From contig JAIQFI010000014.1 of the NCBI GenBank assembly GCA_020073345.1, forward strand, positions 55,520-119,519: 64,000 nt of DNA. Reading direction: 5' to 3'. The DNA is from Terriglobia bacterium (GTDB taxonomy: Bacteria > Acidobacteriota > Terriglobia > Bryobacterales > Bryobacteraceae). Positions 52,222-60,610 of the stretch are shown here, piece after piece. Position numbers and translations under genes: made by a program. Numbering within the stretch: position 1 is the first letter of the stretch; each line of letters opens with the position of its first letter. The notes below the pieces were generated by a model, which ran no database searches, had not been told where the DNA came from, and was given only the letters and a program-made list of their open reading frames with translations.

Positions 52222-53511
52222 ATGACACGCATGTTGGCTCGACGATGGGTGGGGTTGGGATGCGCCCTGGCCGGCTGGGTGAGCGGTCAGACGCCCGGCG
52301 AGACCGCCCTGATCCCCATAGATCACCCAGCGATTCAATACGATACGCGTCCTTTAGACGACCGCATCACGCGCCTTACCCGGGATCTGGCCAGCGGAAA
52401 GATTAGCCTCAGCCCAAGTGCCGAGGGGTCTCTGCCGCCTCTGCTTCGGGCGTTAGGGGTGAATCCCGATTCTCAGACTCTGGTATTTTCGAAAACCAGC
52501 TTCCAGGCGGCGCGCATCGAACCTCGCAATCCGCGAGCACTGTACTTCAGCGACGACGTCATGGTGGGGTTTGTCCGCGGCAGCGATCTGCTGGAAGTGG
52601 CGGCGCTCGATCCGAGGCAGGGCGTGATCTTCTATAGTTTCAACGGCGCGGAAAATCCTCCGCGATTCGATCGCCGCGACGCGTGCCTGCAGTGCCACAC
52701 CAGTCCGGGCACGTTGGGCATCGCGGGCCTGATGATCACTTCGTCCTACACGGACGCCTCGGGGATGCCCGCATTTCGTGGCGCGCAGCGCATCACCGAC
52801 CACCGCACCCCGTTGGAGGATCGCTGGGGTGGATGGTACGTCACCGGTACGCACGAAGGTATGCGCCACATCGGGAACGCGGTGGGGCATGATTCGGCTC
52901 ATCCTGAAGTGCTGGACCTGCGCGACACGCAGAACCTGACCAGCCTCGCTAAGAAGTTCGACCCCCGCGGTTACCTCAGCGGGCAGAGCGATATCGTGGC
53001 GCTGATGACACTGGAGCATCAGGTTCGCATGACCAATCTGATGATTCGCACGGGATGGGAAGCACGCATCGTTGAGGCAGGTGGGGTGGACGCGACCGCC
53101 AAGTCCCAGTTGGAGACTGATCTGCAATCGCTGGTGACGTACATGCTGTTCGCCGACGAAGCCTCGCTCCACGGTCCCGTGGCAGGCGTGTCAACATTTA
53201 CCCAGACCTTTCCCCTGCGCGGCCCGCGCGACCGGCAGGGTCGCTCCTTGCGCGATTTCGATTTGCAAAAGCGGATGTTCAAGTACCCGCTCAGCTACAT
53301 GATCTACAGCGAAGCTTTCGACGCACTGCCGGATCAGGTCCGGGAGCGGGTCTATCGGCGTCTCTACGATGTCCTCACAGGCCGCGACCAAAGCGAGAAG
53401 TTCAAGCGGGTTTCAGCAAGCGATCGCCGGGCGGTGCTTGAAATCTTGCGCGAGACTAAGCCGGGGTTGCCTGAGTATTTCAAGACCGACGCGGTTGGGG
53501 CCTTGCGTTAG
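52222..53511 (+). CDS. Exported monohaem cytochrome-like protein, unknown function
   Basis: 429 residues (start at 52222; the ATG at 52231 is an alternative), with a signal peptide ending near WVSGQT. It has one CxxCH (RDACLQCHTSPGTLGIAG), a following conserved-looking block RFDRRD and TSSYTDASGMPAF, and many histidines (RITDHRTPLEDRWGGWYVTGTHEGMRHIGN, HDSAHPE) that could be ligands. The C-terminal half is helical (LMTLEHQVRMTNLMIR, MFKYPLSYMIYSEAFDALPDQVRE). I recognise it only as a type seen in acidobacteria near cytochrome genes; no enzyme family is named. It is divergent from the DUF1592 operon. Confidence 0.8.
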   Translation: MTRMLARRWVGLGCALAGWVSGQTPGETALIPIDHPAIQYDTRPLDDRITRLTRDLASGKISLSPSAEGSLPPLLRALGVNPDSQTLVFSKTSFQAARIEPRNPRALYFSDDVMVGFVRGSDLLEVAALDPRQGVIFYSFNGAENPPRFDRRDACLQCHTSPGTLGIAGLMITSSYTDASGMPAFRGAQRITDHRTPLEDRWGGWYVTGTHEGMRHIGNAVGHDSAHPEVLDLRDTQNLTSLAKKFDPRGYLSGQSDIVALMTLEHQVRMTNLMIRTGWEARIVEAGGVDATAKSQLETDLQSLVTYMLFADEASLHGPVAGVSTFTQTFPLRGPRDRQGRSLRDFDLQKRMFKYPLSYMIYSEAFDALPDQVRERVYRRLYDVLTGRDQSEKFKRVSASDRRAVLEILRETKPGLPEYFKTDAVGALR

Positions 53512-53780
53512 CCGTTACGAGTCACACCACATCTCCGGTTTGCCCGCATATCGGGATTTTGGCTACCAACTCGCCCGATTTCACTGCGAACTGACGGATC
53601 CGTTGTCGAATGAACACCCTCGGAGTACTCGATTGAGTCTATTGGCCCACTTGCGAAACCACTGCTGAGCCGATAAACACAAGCCGCGGTGAAAATGCGA
53701 TATGAATGGCCTAGAAATGCCCTTTCAACCGGTCATCGACTTGCTGTTAGTACTTGCGAAGGCACAAGGTTCGGAAATTC

Positions 53781-55415
53781 ATGGTGCAACGATGGAAACC
53801 CGCCTGGCTGGTGTTGGTTGTGGCTTCGTGTGCGTTTTCCCAAAGCTCTGCGTGGATCAACAAAGCCCCCTTGCCAACGGACCGGGATCGCTTCGGGATT
53901 GGAGTAGTGAATGGCGTCATATACGTCATTGGTGGCTTGGCCCCCGCCGGTGCTGCCCCAATACTAAATACCGTGGAGGCCTATGATCCGGTCACCGATA
54001 CGTGGGCCACGAAGGCTCCCATGCCCACTGCACGGTTCCATCTTGCAGTGGGAGTAGTAAACGGCTTGATTTACGCCGTCGGGGGAGAAGGTTATGTGGG
54101 CGACCGCGACGTGATCTTCAACACAATGGAAGCCTACGACCCTGTTACCGATACTTGGGCCACCAAACCTCCCATGCCCACGGCCAGGACGGCTCTCGCC
54201 GTCGGTGTTGTGGATGACATCCTGTATGCGGTGGGAGGTGCAAACCCCGCTTACGGACTGAATACAGTTGAGGCATACAACCCTTCCACTGGCGTCTGGT
54301 ACGGTCGTGCTCCCATGAATATAGGCAGGGAGAGTTTCGGTGTCGGCGTGGTCGGCCGTCGGCTCTACGCCGTGGGCGGCGGTAATCCAGATCCCCACGC
54401 CAAGGACACAAGGGTCACCCAGACTTATGATCCGGCGCGGGATTCTTGGACGAACCTGGCTCAAATGCCGCGAGGACGTCTCGGATTCGGGGTGGCGGTG
54501 GCGGGAGGAATCCTCTATGCGGCGGGAGGGTTGGGAGGGAGCGGCTTCACGCCGACGGCTTTAGCCGAAGTGGACGCCTATGATCCGGAGACTAACGTCT
54601 GGACCACGCCGGCACGGCTGCCTTTCGGACGGGCTTTCTTGAGCGCGGCGGCCGTCGGCGGATTCCTCTACGCTCTTGGCGGCGGGCATCTGAACCTTGC
54701 GTTGGACCTTCACCTCCTCGGGACTAGGAATTTAGCCAGCTATTGGCCCGACGTGGTTGCCCCGGATATGATCGCCTTTGGGGAGGCCTCGGGCATCGCG
54801 CCGAAACTAATCGGGGCTACTGGTCGTCCCTGGCCTCCTAGTCTCGGCGGCGTGAGCCTGGAGATCACAGATAGTCAGAACCAAAGGCTCCTAGCGCCGA
54901 TTTACTTTGTCACGACGAACGCGATCGGCTACCTGATTCCCGACAGTGTCGCGCCAGGATATGCCACAGCGAGACTGACCACTTTCATCGGCGCCACAAT
55001 CACCGGCACGTTCACGGTGGAGCGCGTAGCGCCTGGTCTGTTCAGCGCAAACTCCACTGGCTCGGGTGTCGCAGCTGGACTTGCCAATCGTGTCGCTCCG
55101 GATGGAGCGCAGACTACCAGCTCTTTGTTTGATCTTTCCAATCGCGACCTTCCCGTGAACGTGGATCTCACCGCCCCTGGCGATGTTTACCTGTCTCTTT
55201 ATGGCACCGGGTTCCGGGGCGCTACTGGTTCCGCTACGGCCACAGTAGCAGGAGTTCCCGTACCCGTCCTAGACTTCGCTGCGGTGCCCGAGTATCCGGG
55301 CGCGGACGTGGTAAATATCGGACCCTTGCCGAGAACGCTCGGAAGCGGTGTGCAGAATATCGTACTCACGTTTGCAGGTAAGGTCGCGAATACCGTGACT
55401 GTCGGCATACGCTAA
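53781..55415 (+). CDS. Kelch-repeat protein with TIGR03437-type C-terminal domain
   Basis: 544 residues from the ATG at 53781, followed by a signal peptide (PAWLVLVVASCAFSQ). Residues about 20-310 contain six Kelch blades with the diglycine and Tyr-Asp-Pro marks (VNGVIYVIGGLAP, VEAYDPVTDTWATKAPMPTAR, VVDDILYAVGG, VGRRLYAVGGG, VAGGILYAAGGLGG). From about residue 330 is the domain named TIGR03437 in Solibacter: ITDSQNQRLLAPIYFVTTNAIGYLIP, ERVAPGLFSAN, PGDVYLSLYGTGFRG and EYPGADVVNIGPLPRTLGSG. It is likely a secreted or surface-bound protein. Upstream 269 nt carry no gene. Confidence 0.9.
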   Translation: MVQRWKPAWLVLVVASCAFSQSSAWINKAPLPTDRDRFGIGVVNGVIYVIGGLAPAGAAPILNTVEAYDPVTDTWATKAPMPTARFHLAVGVVNGLIYAVGGEGYVGDRDVIFNTMEAYDPVTDTWATKPPMPTARTALAVGVVDDILYAVGGANPAYGLNTVEAYNPSTGVWYGRAPMNIGRESFGVGVVGRRLYAVGGGNPDPHAKDTRVTQTYDPARDSWTNLAQMPRGRLGFGVAVAGGILYAAGGLGGSGFTPTALAEVDAYDPETNVWTTPARLPFGRAFLSAAAVGGFLYALGGGHLNLALDLHLLGTRNLASYWPDVVAPDMIAFGEASGIAPKLIGATGRPWPPSLGGVSLEITDSQNQRLLAPIYFVTTNAIGYLIPDSVAPGYATARLTTFIGATITGTFTVERVAPGLFSANSTGSGVAAGLANRVAPDGAQTTSSLFDLSNRDLPVNVDLTAPGDVYLSLYGTGFRGATGSATATVAGVPVPVLDFAAVPEYPGADVVNIGPLPRTLGSGVQNIVLTFAGKVANTVTVGIR

Positions 55416-55582
55416 TGGTGGCGCATCCGGACGCTATCTCCACGGACGGCTCGACCCAACTCCGCCGAGGATTCCTGAGATGGCGGTTCAATCCGTAAGA
55501 AGGGCTCAAGTGACGGTTAACCGGCAAACTTGCGAGATGTCTTTCACTACCGCCCCGCTTCTCTCGGTACTCGGGCGCGCGA

Positions 55583-55588
55583 TATACT
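55583..55588 (+). promoter_or_regulatory. Candidate -10 (TATACT) for the PQQ-propeller gene
   Basis: TATACT lies 18 nt before the ATG at 55607, which gives a leader of about 12 nt. A poor -35 (TTCTCT) sits about 18 nt upstream. Motif and position only. Confidence 0.35.
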
Positions 55589-55606
55589 GGCCGTGAGTTT
55601 TTCGCC

Positions 55607-57184
55607 ATGACACCGGCTCGATTCGCGACAGTTCTGGCTGTTGGCACGCTGCTCGCTGGAGCCGCATTCGCCCAATACAGCCGTGGAGCCTGGACGACGT
55701 TTGGAGGAGACCCGCAGCGCACCGGCTGGAACAGGCTCGAAACCGAGATCACTCCGGAGACCGCGCCCAAGCTGAAGCTGGAGTGGAGCATCAAGCTCGA
55801 CAACGCTCCCATGGCGATGCACGGGCTGACGGCTCCGCTGACCCGCGCGCAAATCTACACGGCCAATGGCGTGCGCGACCTGGTGATTGTGGCCGGTTCC
55901 TCCAATAAGCTCTACGCCGTTGATTCGGACACGGGCAAGATCTACTGGCAGAAGACCCTGGCCGCGGACGGAGCGCCCCAGCGTACACCAACCTGGCTAT
56001 GCCCCAACGCTCTCACGGCGACGCCCGTGCTGGGGCCAGCGCCCGCAGGATCGCCGGCCGGCGGGCAGGCTGTGTACGTTTTGGCGAGCGATGGGAAGCT
56101 CCACGCATTCAACCTGATCAGCGGCGAGGACCTGATTCCGGCCACCAAGTTTCTTCCGGCATTTTCTAAAATGTGGAGCCTGAACGCGGTGAACGGGATG
56201 CTCTACTCCACCACTTCGCAGGGCTGCAACGGAGCCGCGTCGGGCGTGTATGGGATGGACCTCGGCAGCCCCGAGCGCAAGGTCTCCTACTTCCAGGCGG
56301 GAGCGCCTGGATCGGGCGTGTGGGGGCGCGCGGGCGTGGCCGTCACCAGCGATGGCCGCGTGGTTTTCGAAACCGGCGACGGCCCATACGATCCCTCCAA
56401 GAACCTGTATTCGGATTCCGTGATCGCGCTTTCCGGCAAAGATCTCAAGCTGGCCGACTATTACACACCGGCGAATCGTGCCTGGATCACCAAGAAGGAT
56501 CTGGATATGGGCAACATCAGCCCAGTGGTCTTCCCGTTCAAGACCTGGGAGCTGATCGCAGCCAGCGGCAAGGAGGGCGTGATCTTTCTGCTCGATTCGA
56601 AATCTTTGGGCGGCGCGGATCATCGCACGCCTCTATATCGCAGTCCGCTGCTGGCCAACGATGAGGTGAACCTGAGCGGCAAGGGATTCTGGGGCGCGTT
56701 CACCACCTGGGAGGATTCGTCGGGCACGCGATGGCTGTATGCTCCCGCGGACGGTCCTCCGGCGGCGGGCGTGGCGTTCCCGCTCAAGTACGGCGAGACG
56801 CCCAACGGCAGCGTGATGGCGTTCAGGGTGGAACTGAAAGACGGAAAGCCCGAGCTCACGCCCGCGTGGAACTCAGTGAACATGGGGGTGCCCACGCCGT
56901 CGATCGTCGCCAATGGCATGGTGTTTGTGTTGTCGGATGGCGACAATCCCGCGCAAATCAGCCCGAGCGGCTCGCAGTACAGCGTGGCGGACCGCGTGAA
57001 AATGGCGGCGCACGCGACGCTTTACGTGCTCGACGCCGCCACCGGCAAAGTGCTGTTCTCGAGCGGCGAGACCATCCAGGGATTTTCTCATTTCAGCGGA
57101 ATCGCGCTGGCGGGTGGGCGGATCTACGTCCCGACTTACGACGGGACCTTGTATTGCTTTAGCCAAGGCTCGCCGCTACCCTGA
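55607..57184 (+). CDS. Exported PQQ-like beta-propeller repeat protein
   Basis: 525 residues with a signal peptide (FATVLAVGTLLAGAAFAQ). Propeller repeats of the PQQ-enzyme type are visible: DLVIVAGSSNKLYAVDSDTGKIYWQKT, VYVLASDGKLHAFNLISGEDL, VTSDGRVVFETGDGPY, GVIFLLDSKSL, ATLYVLDAATGKVLFSSG and IYVPTYDGTLYCF. The catalytic Asp-containing WD motif of alcohol dehydrogenases and the vicinal disulfide are not seen, so it may be a structural propeller or a distant dehydrogenase. It precedes the CysC gene by 3 nt, but a functional link is not obvious. Confidence 0.85.
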   Translation: MTPARFATVLAVGTLLAGAAFAQYSRGAWTTFGGDPQRTGWNRLETEITPETAPKLKLEWSIKLDNAPMAMHGLTAPLTRAQIYTANGVRDLVIVAGSSNKLYAVDSDTGKIYWQKTLAADGAPQRTPTWLCPNALTATPVLGPAPAGSPAGGQAVYVLASDGKLHAFNLISGEDLIPATKFLPAFSKMWSLNAVNGMLYSTTSQGCNGAASGVYGMDLGSPERKVSYFQAGAPGSGVWGRAGVAVTSDGRVVFETGDGPYDPSKNLYSDSVIALSGKDLKLADYYTPANRAWITKKDLDMGNISPVVFPFKTWELIAASGKEGVIFLLDSKSLGGADHRTPLYRSPLLANDEVNLSGKGFWGAFTTWEDSSGTRWLYAPADGPPAAGVAFPLKYGETPNGSVMAFRVELKDGKPELTPAWNSVNMGVPTPSIVANGMVFVLSDGDNPAQISPSGSQYSVADRVKMAAHATLYVLDAATGKVLFSSGETIQGFSHFSGIALAGGRIYVPTYDGTLYCFSQGSPLP

Positions 57185-57187
57185 AGG

Positions 57188-57721
57188 ATGCACAAGGGAT
57201 GCACGGTATGGTTCACCGGCTTGTCCGGCGCCGGCAAGAGCACCATCTCGACTCTGCTGCACGAGCGGCTGCGCGCGGCGGGCGCGAAGGTAGAGCTCCT
57301 GGATGGCGACATCGTCCGGACTCATCTTTCCAAGGGCCTGGGCTTCAGCCGCGAGGACCGCGATGAGAATATCCGCCGCATCGGCTTCGTCTGTGAGCTG
57401 CTTTCGCGCAACGGCGTGATCGCCATCGCCGCCGCCATCTCGCCGTATCGCGAAGTGCGCCGGAGCGTCCGCGCTCGCATCCCCAACTTCGTCGAAGTGT
57501 TCATGGAGTGCCCTATGGACGTGCTGATCGGGCGCGACGTGAAAGGTCTGTACAAGAAGGCGCTGTCCGGCGAGATTGAACACTTCACCGGGATCTCTGA
57601 TCCTTACGAACCTCCGGAAGCGCCCGAGGTGACTATCCATTCCGCGCGCGAAACACCCGAGCAGAGCGTCGAGAGGGTTTGGCTTACACTCAAGAGTTTG
57701 GGCCTGATCACTCATGATTGA
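57188..57721 (+). CDS. cysC: Adenylyl-sulfate kinase (APS kinase)
   Basis: 177 residues. The kinase motifs are all present: P-loop GLSGAGKST (residues 11-19), LDGDIVRTHLSKGLGFSREDRDENIRRIGFV for APS binding, AAISPYREVR, and the lid KGLYKKALSGEIEHFTGISDPYEPP. It makes PAPS from APS and ATP. No ATP sulfurylase gene is in the window, so its APS must come from elsewhere. Its end overlaps the start of a PHP phosphatase gene by 8 nt, and a PAPS-using sulfotransferase is encoded immediately beyond, which suggests PAPS made here feeds sulfation, not assimilation. Confidence 0.95.
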   Translation: MHKGCTVWFTGLSGAGKSTISTLLHERLRAAGAKVELLDGDIVRTHLSKGLGFSREDRDENIRRIGFVCELLSRNGVIAIAAAISPYREVRRSVRARIPNFVEVFMECPMDVLIGRDVKGLYKKALSGEIEHFTGISDPYEPPEAPEVTIHSARETPEQSVERVWLTLKSLGLITHD

Positions 57722-58559
57722 CTTGCACTCGCACACCACGGCGTCGGATGGAACCTACTCGCCGGCGCAGTTGGTGGACGAGGCGGGCCGCACCGGCGTC
57801 CGCATCCTCGGTATCACCGATCACGATACGTTCTCCGGATACGATCAAGCCTTGCCGCTGGCGCGGCAGGCGGGGCTCGAATTAGTGTGTGGGATCGAGC
57901 TGTCCACCAAGCTGCATGGTCACTCCGTGCACCTGCTGGGCTATTTCCTCAACGCCTTCCTCAACCCAGACGGCTTAGACGTTTTTAGAGGATGGATTGG
58001 CGATTTGCAGGCCTCGCGCCGCGAGCGCAACGTGCGTCTGGTGGCGCGGCTTCGGGAGCTCGGCCTGGATATTACGCTCGAGGAGGTGCGGGCGCGCGGC
58101 GGGGGGATGACCGGACGCCCGCATTTCGCGCAGTTACTTTTGGAAAAAGGCTACGTGAGCAACCTGCAGGAAGCCTTCGACGAGTATCTGGACGAAGCCG
58201 CCAAGGGCTACGTCACCCGGCGCGAGCCCCAGTTTGCCGAAGCCGTGCGGCATATTCGCGACGCGGGCGCCATTGCTTCACTGGCGCACCCGGTTCGCCT
58301 GCGCGAGGACGCGGCGGCGATACTGCCGGAGTTGCGCGCCGCGGGACTCAACGCGATCGAAGCCTATCATAGCGACCATAGTCCGAGTCAGACAGCGCTA
58401 TATCTGGAGCTTGCCGCGCAGCACGGGTTGCTGGTCACCGGCGGCTCGGATTTCCATGGAGCCGCGAAACCCGAGATTGCTCTGGGGACCGGCCGCGGAG
58501 GTAATCTGAAGGTTCCGGACGATTTAGTAGCCCGGCTGCGGGCGAGTGTCGCCGGCTAG
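57714..58559 (+). CDS. PHP-domain phosphoesterase (YciV/RnmA-like)
   Basis: 281 residues. PHP metal motifs: MIDLHSHTTASDGTYSP (H5, H7, D12), ILGITDHDTFSGY, CGIELSTKLHGHSVHLLGYF, GGGMTGRPHFAQLL, IASLAHPVRL, EAYHSDHSPSQ and VTGGSDFHGAAKP. This is the family of E. coli YciV/TrpH and of a Chromobacterium enzyme shown to remove the 3'-phosphate of 3',5'-nucleotide bisphosphates such as pAp. pAp is the by-product of sulfotransferases, so position between cysC and a sulfotransferase gene makes pAp recycling likely here. Its stop shares a CTAG with the convergent sulfotransferase stop. Confidence 0.9.
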   Translation: MIDLHSHTTASDGTYSPAQLVDEAGRTGVRILGITDHDTFSGYDQALPLARQAGLELVCGIELSTKLHGHSVHLLGYFLNAFLNPDGLDVFRGWIGDLQASRRERNVRLVARLRELGLDITLEEVRARGGGMTGRPHFAQLLLEKGYVSNLQEAFDEYLDEAAKGYVTRREPQFAEAVRHIRDAGAIASLAHPVRLREDAAAILPELRAAGLNAIEAYHSDHSPSQTALYLELAAQHGLLVTGGSDFHGAAKPEIALGTGRGGNLKVPDDLVARLRASVAG

Positions 58560-59293
58560 ATTGACTCGGCCGCCTTTCGTATCTGGCTGACGGCGCGGAG
58601 ATACGGTTCGCGATTCGCTTCCATCGTCGCGCGAGCCTTGTCCCGGACGTTCCCGGATACCTCCAGGCCGCACCAACTAATGAGAAGATCCAGCGCAATG
58701 TCGGGGAACTGCAGGGCCTTCTCGTAGGAGATCAGCAGGCACCTCAACCTGGAGTTCTCCACGAAGTCCAGCATGCGTTCCTGCCACACCAGCGCGCGCC
58801 GCATGGCGTGCATCGCGTCGAACCCCACCGAGACCACTTCGCGGGAGGAAACCGCCACCACATCACGAAACACAAGTATAAATTGCGGATTGCGTAGTTC
58901 CTGTTCCAGCACCGGCAGGGAATTGAGCGCCATTGGAAGCTTGAAGCCCCACACGGCCCGATCCGTGTTCCTGCTGAGGATCAGCGCGCGGAGGCCCGGC
59001 ATGTCAATCTCGCCCGGCGATTCCATCTGAAGTAGTTTCTGGAACTCGAGGTCCTCGAAATTAAACTGTTCCACGGGTGGAGGTACCGGAATGCCCATGG
59101 GCAAGCCTAAGGTGGCCAGACACTCCGCCAGCATGGTAGTGCCTCCGCGCGGTGTCCCGGTGATCACGATCGTACGTTGGGAGGGAGGGGGTGACGTGTC
59201 GCCAACCACCATGATCCCAGTGTTGTAAGGCTGATCGGACGCAAATCCGTGCTGGGGATGCTGGGCTAGATGAACCGGCTTCTCTTCACTCAT
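58556..59293 (-). CDS. Sulfotransferase family protein
   Basis: 245 residues from the ATG at 59293 (the frame extends upstream without family features). The PAPS 5'-phosphosulfate loop is seen as ITGTPRGGTTMLAE (about residues 44-57), and the 3'-phosphate region as RNPQFILVFRDVVAVSSREVVS. The remainder follows the core fold: LVWQERMLDFV, LLISYEKALQFPDIALDLLISWCGL. It transfers sulfate from PAPS to a hydroxyl group of an unknown acceptor (glycan, lipid or small molecule). The catalytic His/Glu is not certain by eye. The neighbouring cysC makes its donor and the PHP protein can destroy its product pAp. Confidence 0.85.
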   Translation of the reverse strand: MSEEKPVHLAQHPQHGFASDQPYNTGIMVVGDTSPPPSQRTIVITGTPRGGTTMLAECLATLGLPMGIPVPPPVEQFNFEDLEFQKLLQMESPGEIDMPGLRALILSRNTDRAVWGFKLPMALNSLPVLEQELRNPQFILVFRDVVAVSSREVVSVGFDAMHAMRRALVWQERMLDFVENSRLRCLLISYEKALQFPDIALDLLISWCGLEVSGNVRDKARATMEANREPYLRAVSQIRKAAESI

Positions 59294-59360
59294 CCTGGAT
59301 TGGCATGATAGCAGGAAGCTGTGGTTCGGGCGAAAGGCGGCTACAATGCAAAGGAGCCAC

Positions 59361-60071
59361 ATGCCCGGATCGCGAATCGACTATAAACCCTACGACGACA
59401 ATACGCAGCTGGCGCGCTATATCGATCGTTATCCGCTCAGCTTCACGCGCACGCCGCTCGCGCCTTTGGTTCCCCGGCCATTGACGCTCTCCGAGCGCAC
59501 CGGGCCCATTGCGTCTGACCAGTTCGCGCTCGGCCCGATGGATCTGTCCAGGGCCGCCGCAGACGCGCCCAGAGCCACAGGACAGCTCATCCAGATCAGC
59601 GGACGCATCACCGACGAAGACGGATCGCCCATTCCGAACGCGGTGGTCGAGATCTGGCAGGCCAACTCAGCCGGCAAGTATATTCACGATGCCGATCGCC
59701 ACAACGCGCCCGTCGATCCAAACTTTACTGGCGAAGGGCGGCTGATGACCGATGCCGAGGGCCAGTTCCAGTTTTTCTCCATCAAGCCCGGAGCGTATCC
59801 GGTGCTCGAATCGGGCTGGTGGTGGCGGCCACCGCACATCCACTTCTCGATCCTCGGGCGGAGCTGGATGGATCGTTTCGTGACGCAAATCTTTTTCCCG
59901 GGCGAGCCGCTGAATGAAACGGATCTGTTGCTCAACGCCGTCCCGGATCGCGACGTGCGCGAGCGCCTCATCTTCCAATTCGAGGGAACGTCGATGGGCG
60001 AGGTGAACGCGATGGGATTCCGGCGCGATTTTGTTCTGAGGGGGCGGCGGCAAACGCCGGAGCTCGATTGA
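59361..60071 (+). CDS. pcaH: Protocatechuate 3,4-dioxygenase beta subunit
   Basis: 236 residues from the ATG at 59361, chosen because AAGGAG lies 4 nt upstream (59351-59356); an ATG 15 nt earlier has no SD. The intradiol dioxygenase signature is complete: ISGRITDEDGSPIPNAVVEIWQANSAGKYIHDAD, FSIKPGAYPV, and WWWRPPHIHFSILG with the two iron histidines; tyrosine ligands are at GKYIHDAD and GAYP. Length matches PcaH. The alpha subunit follows at once. No other beta-ketoadipate genes (pcaB, C, D, I, J) occur in the window. Confidence 0.94.
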   Translation: MPGSRIDYKPYDDNTQLARYIDRYPLSFTRTPLAPLVPRPLTLSERTGPIASDQFALGPMDLSRAAADAPRATGQLIQISGRITDEDGSPIPNAVVEIWQANSAGKYIHDADRHNAPVDPNFTGEGRLMTDAEGQFQFFSIKPGAYPVLESGWWWRPPHIHFSILGRSWMDRFVTQIFFPGEPLNETDLLLNAVPDRDVRERLIFQFEGTSMGEVNAMGFRRDFVLRGRRQTPELD

Positions 60072-60073
60072 CG

Positions 60074-60610
60074 ATGGTAGTTTCTCCTTACTGTACGATT
60101 GGCCCGTTTTTCCCGGCGTCGTTTGTCGGGGGCCACGACGATTTGACGCACTTTCGCGGTGGCACAGCTCGTGGCCAGCATATTGTCCTTAGCGGGCGGG
60201 TTCTGCAAGAGGGCGGGGTTCCCACGCGGAACACCATCCTCGAAATCTGGCAGCCCGATGCAAACGGTATTTTCTCGAGCTGCCCCGACGCTGATCCTGG
60301 ATTCTCCGGCTGGGGACGAGCCCGCACGGACGCCGAGGGATGGTATAGGATCCGGACCGTGGTCCCGGGTAGCTATGGCGACCGCTGTCCACATGCCAAT
60401 CTGATGATTTTGGCTATCGGGCTCACGCATCGTCTGGTGACGACCGTGTTTTTCGCGGACGATCCGGATACAGTGCGGGATCCGGTGCTGGACTGCGTTG
60501 CGGATGTTGCGGCGCGCAGGCGGCTGTTTGCCCGCCGCGAAAACGCAGGCGAGTATCGGTTCGATCTTATCCTGCGCGGCGAAAACGAGACGCCGTTTTT
60601 TCTGGATTAG
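60074..60610 (+). CDS. pcaG: Protocatechuate 3,4-dioxygenase alpha subunit
   Basis: 178 residues from the ATG at 60074. A TTG at 60068, overlapping the pcaH stop, has the better spacing to a GGAG (60059-60062), so the true start is uncertain by two codons. Family features: TIGPFFPASF, ISGRV-type VLSGRVLQEGGVPTRNTILEIWQPDANGIF, SGWGRARTDAEGWYRIRTVVPGSYGDRCPHANLMI. The iron ligands belong to the beta subunit and are absent here, as expected. The stop overlaps the convergent PQQ-dehydrogenase stop by 4 nt. Confidence 0.93.
   Translation: MVVSPYCTIGPFFPASFVGGHDDLTHFRGGTARGQHIVLSGRVLQEGGVPTRNTILEIWQPDANGIFSSCPDADPGFSGWGRARTDAEGWYRIRTVVPGSYGDRCPHANLMILAIGLTHRLVTTVFFADDPDTVRDPVLDCVADVAARRRLFARRENAGEYRFDLILRGENETPFFLD

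Noticed and set aside
53541..53560. CCCG-CATAT-CGGG hairpin followed by ATTTTGG
   Set aside because: A 4-bp stem with a mixed tail is too weak to call a terminator.
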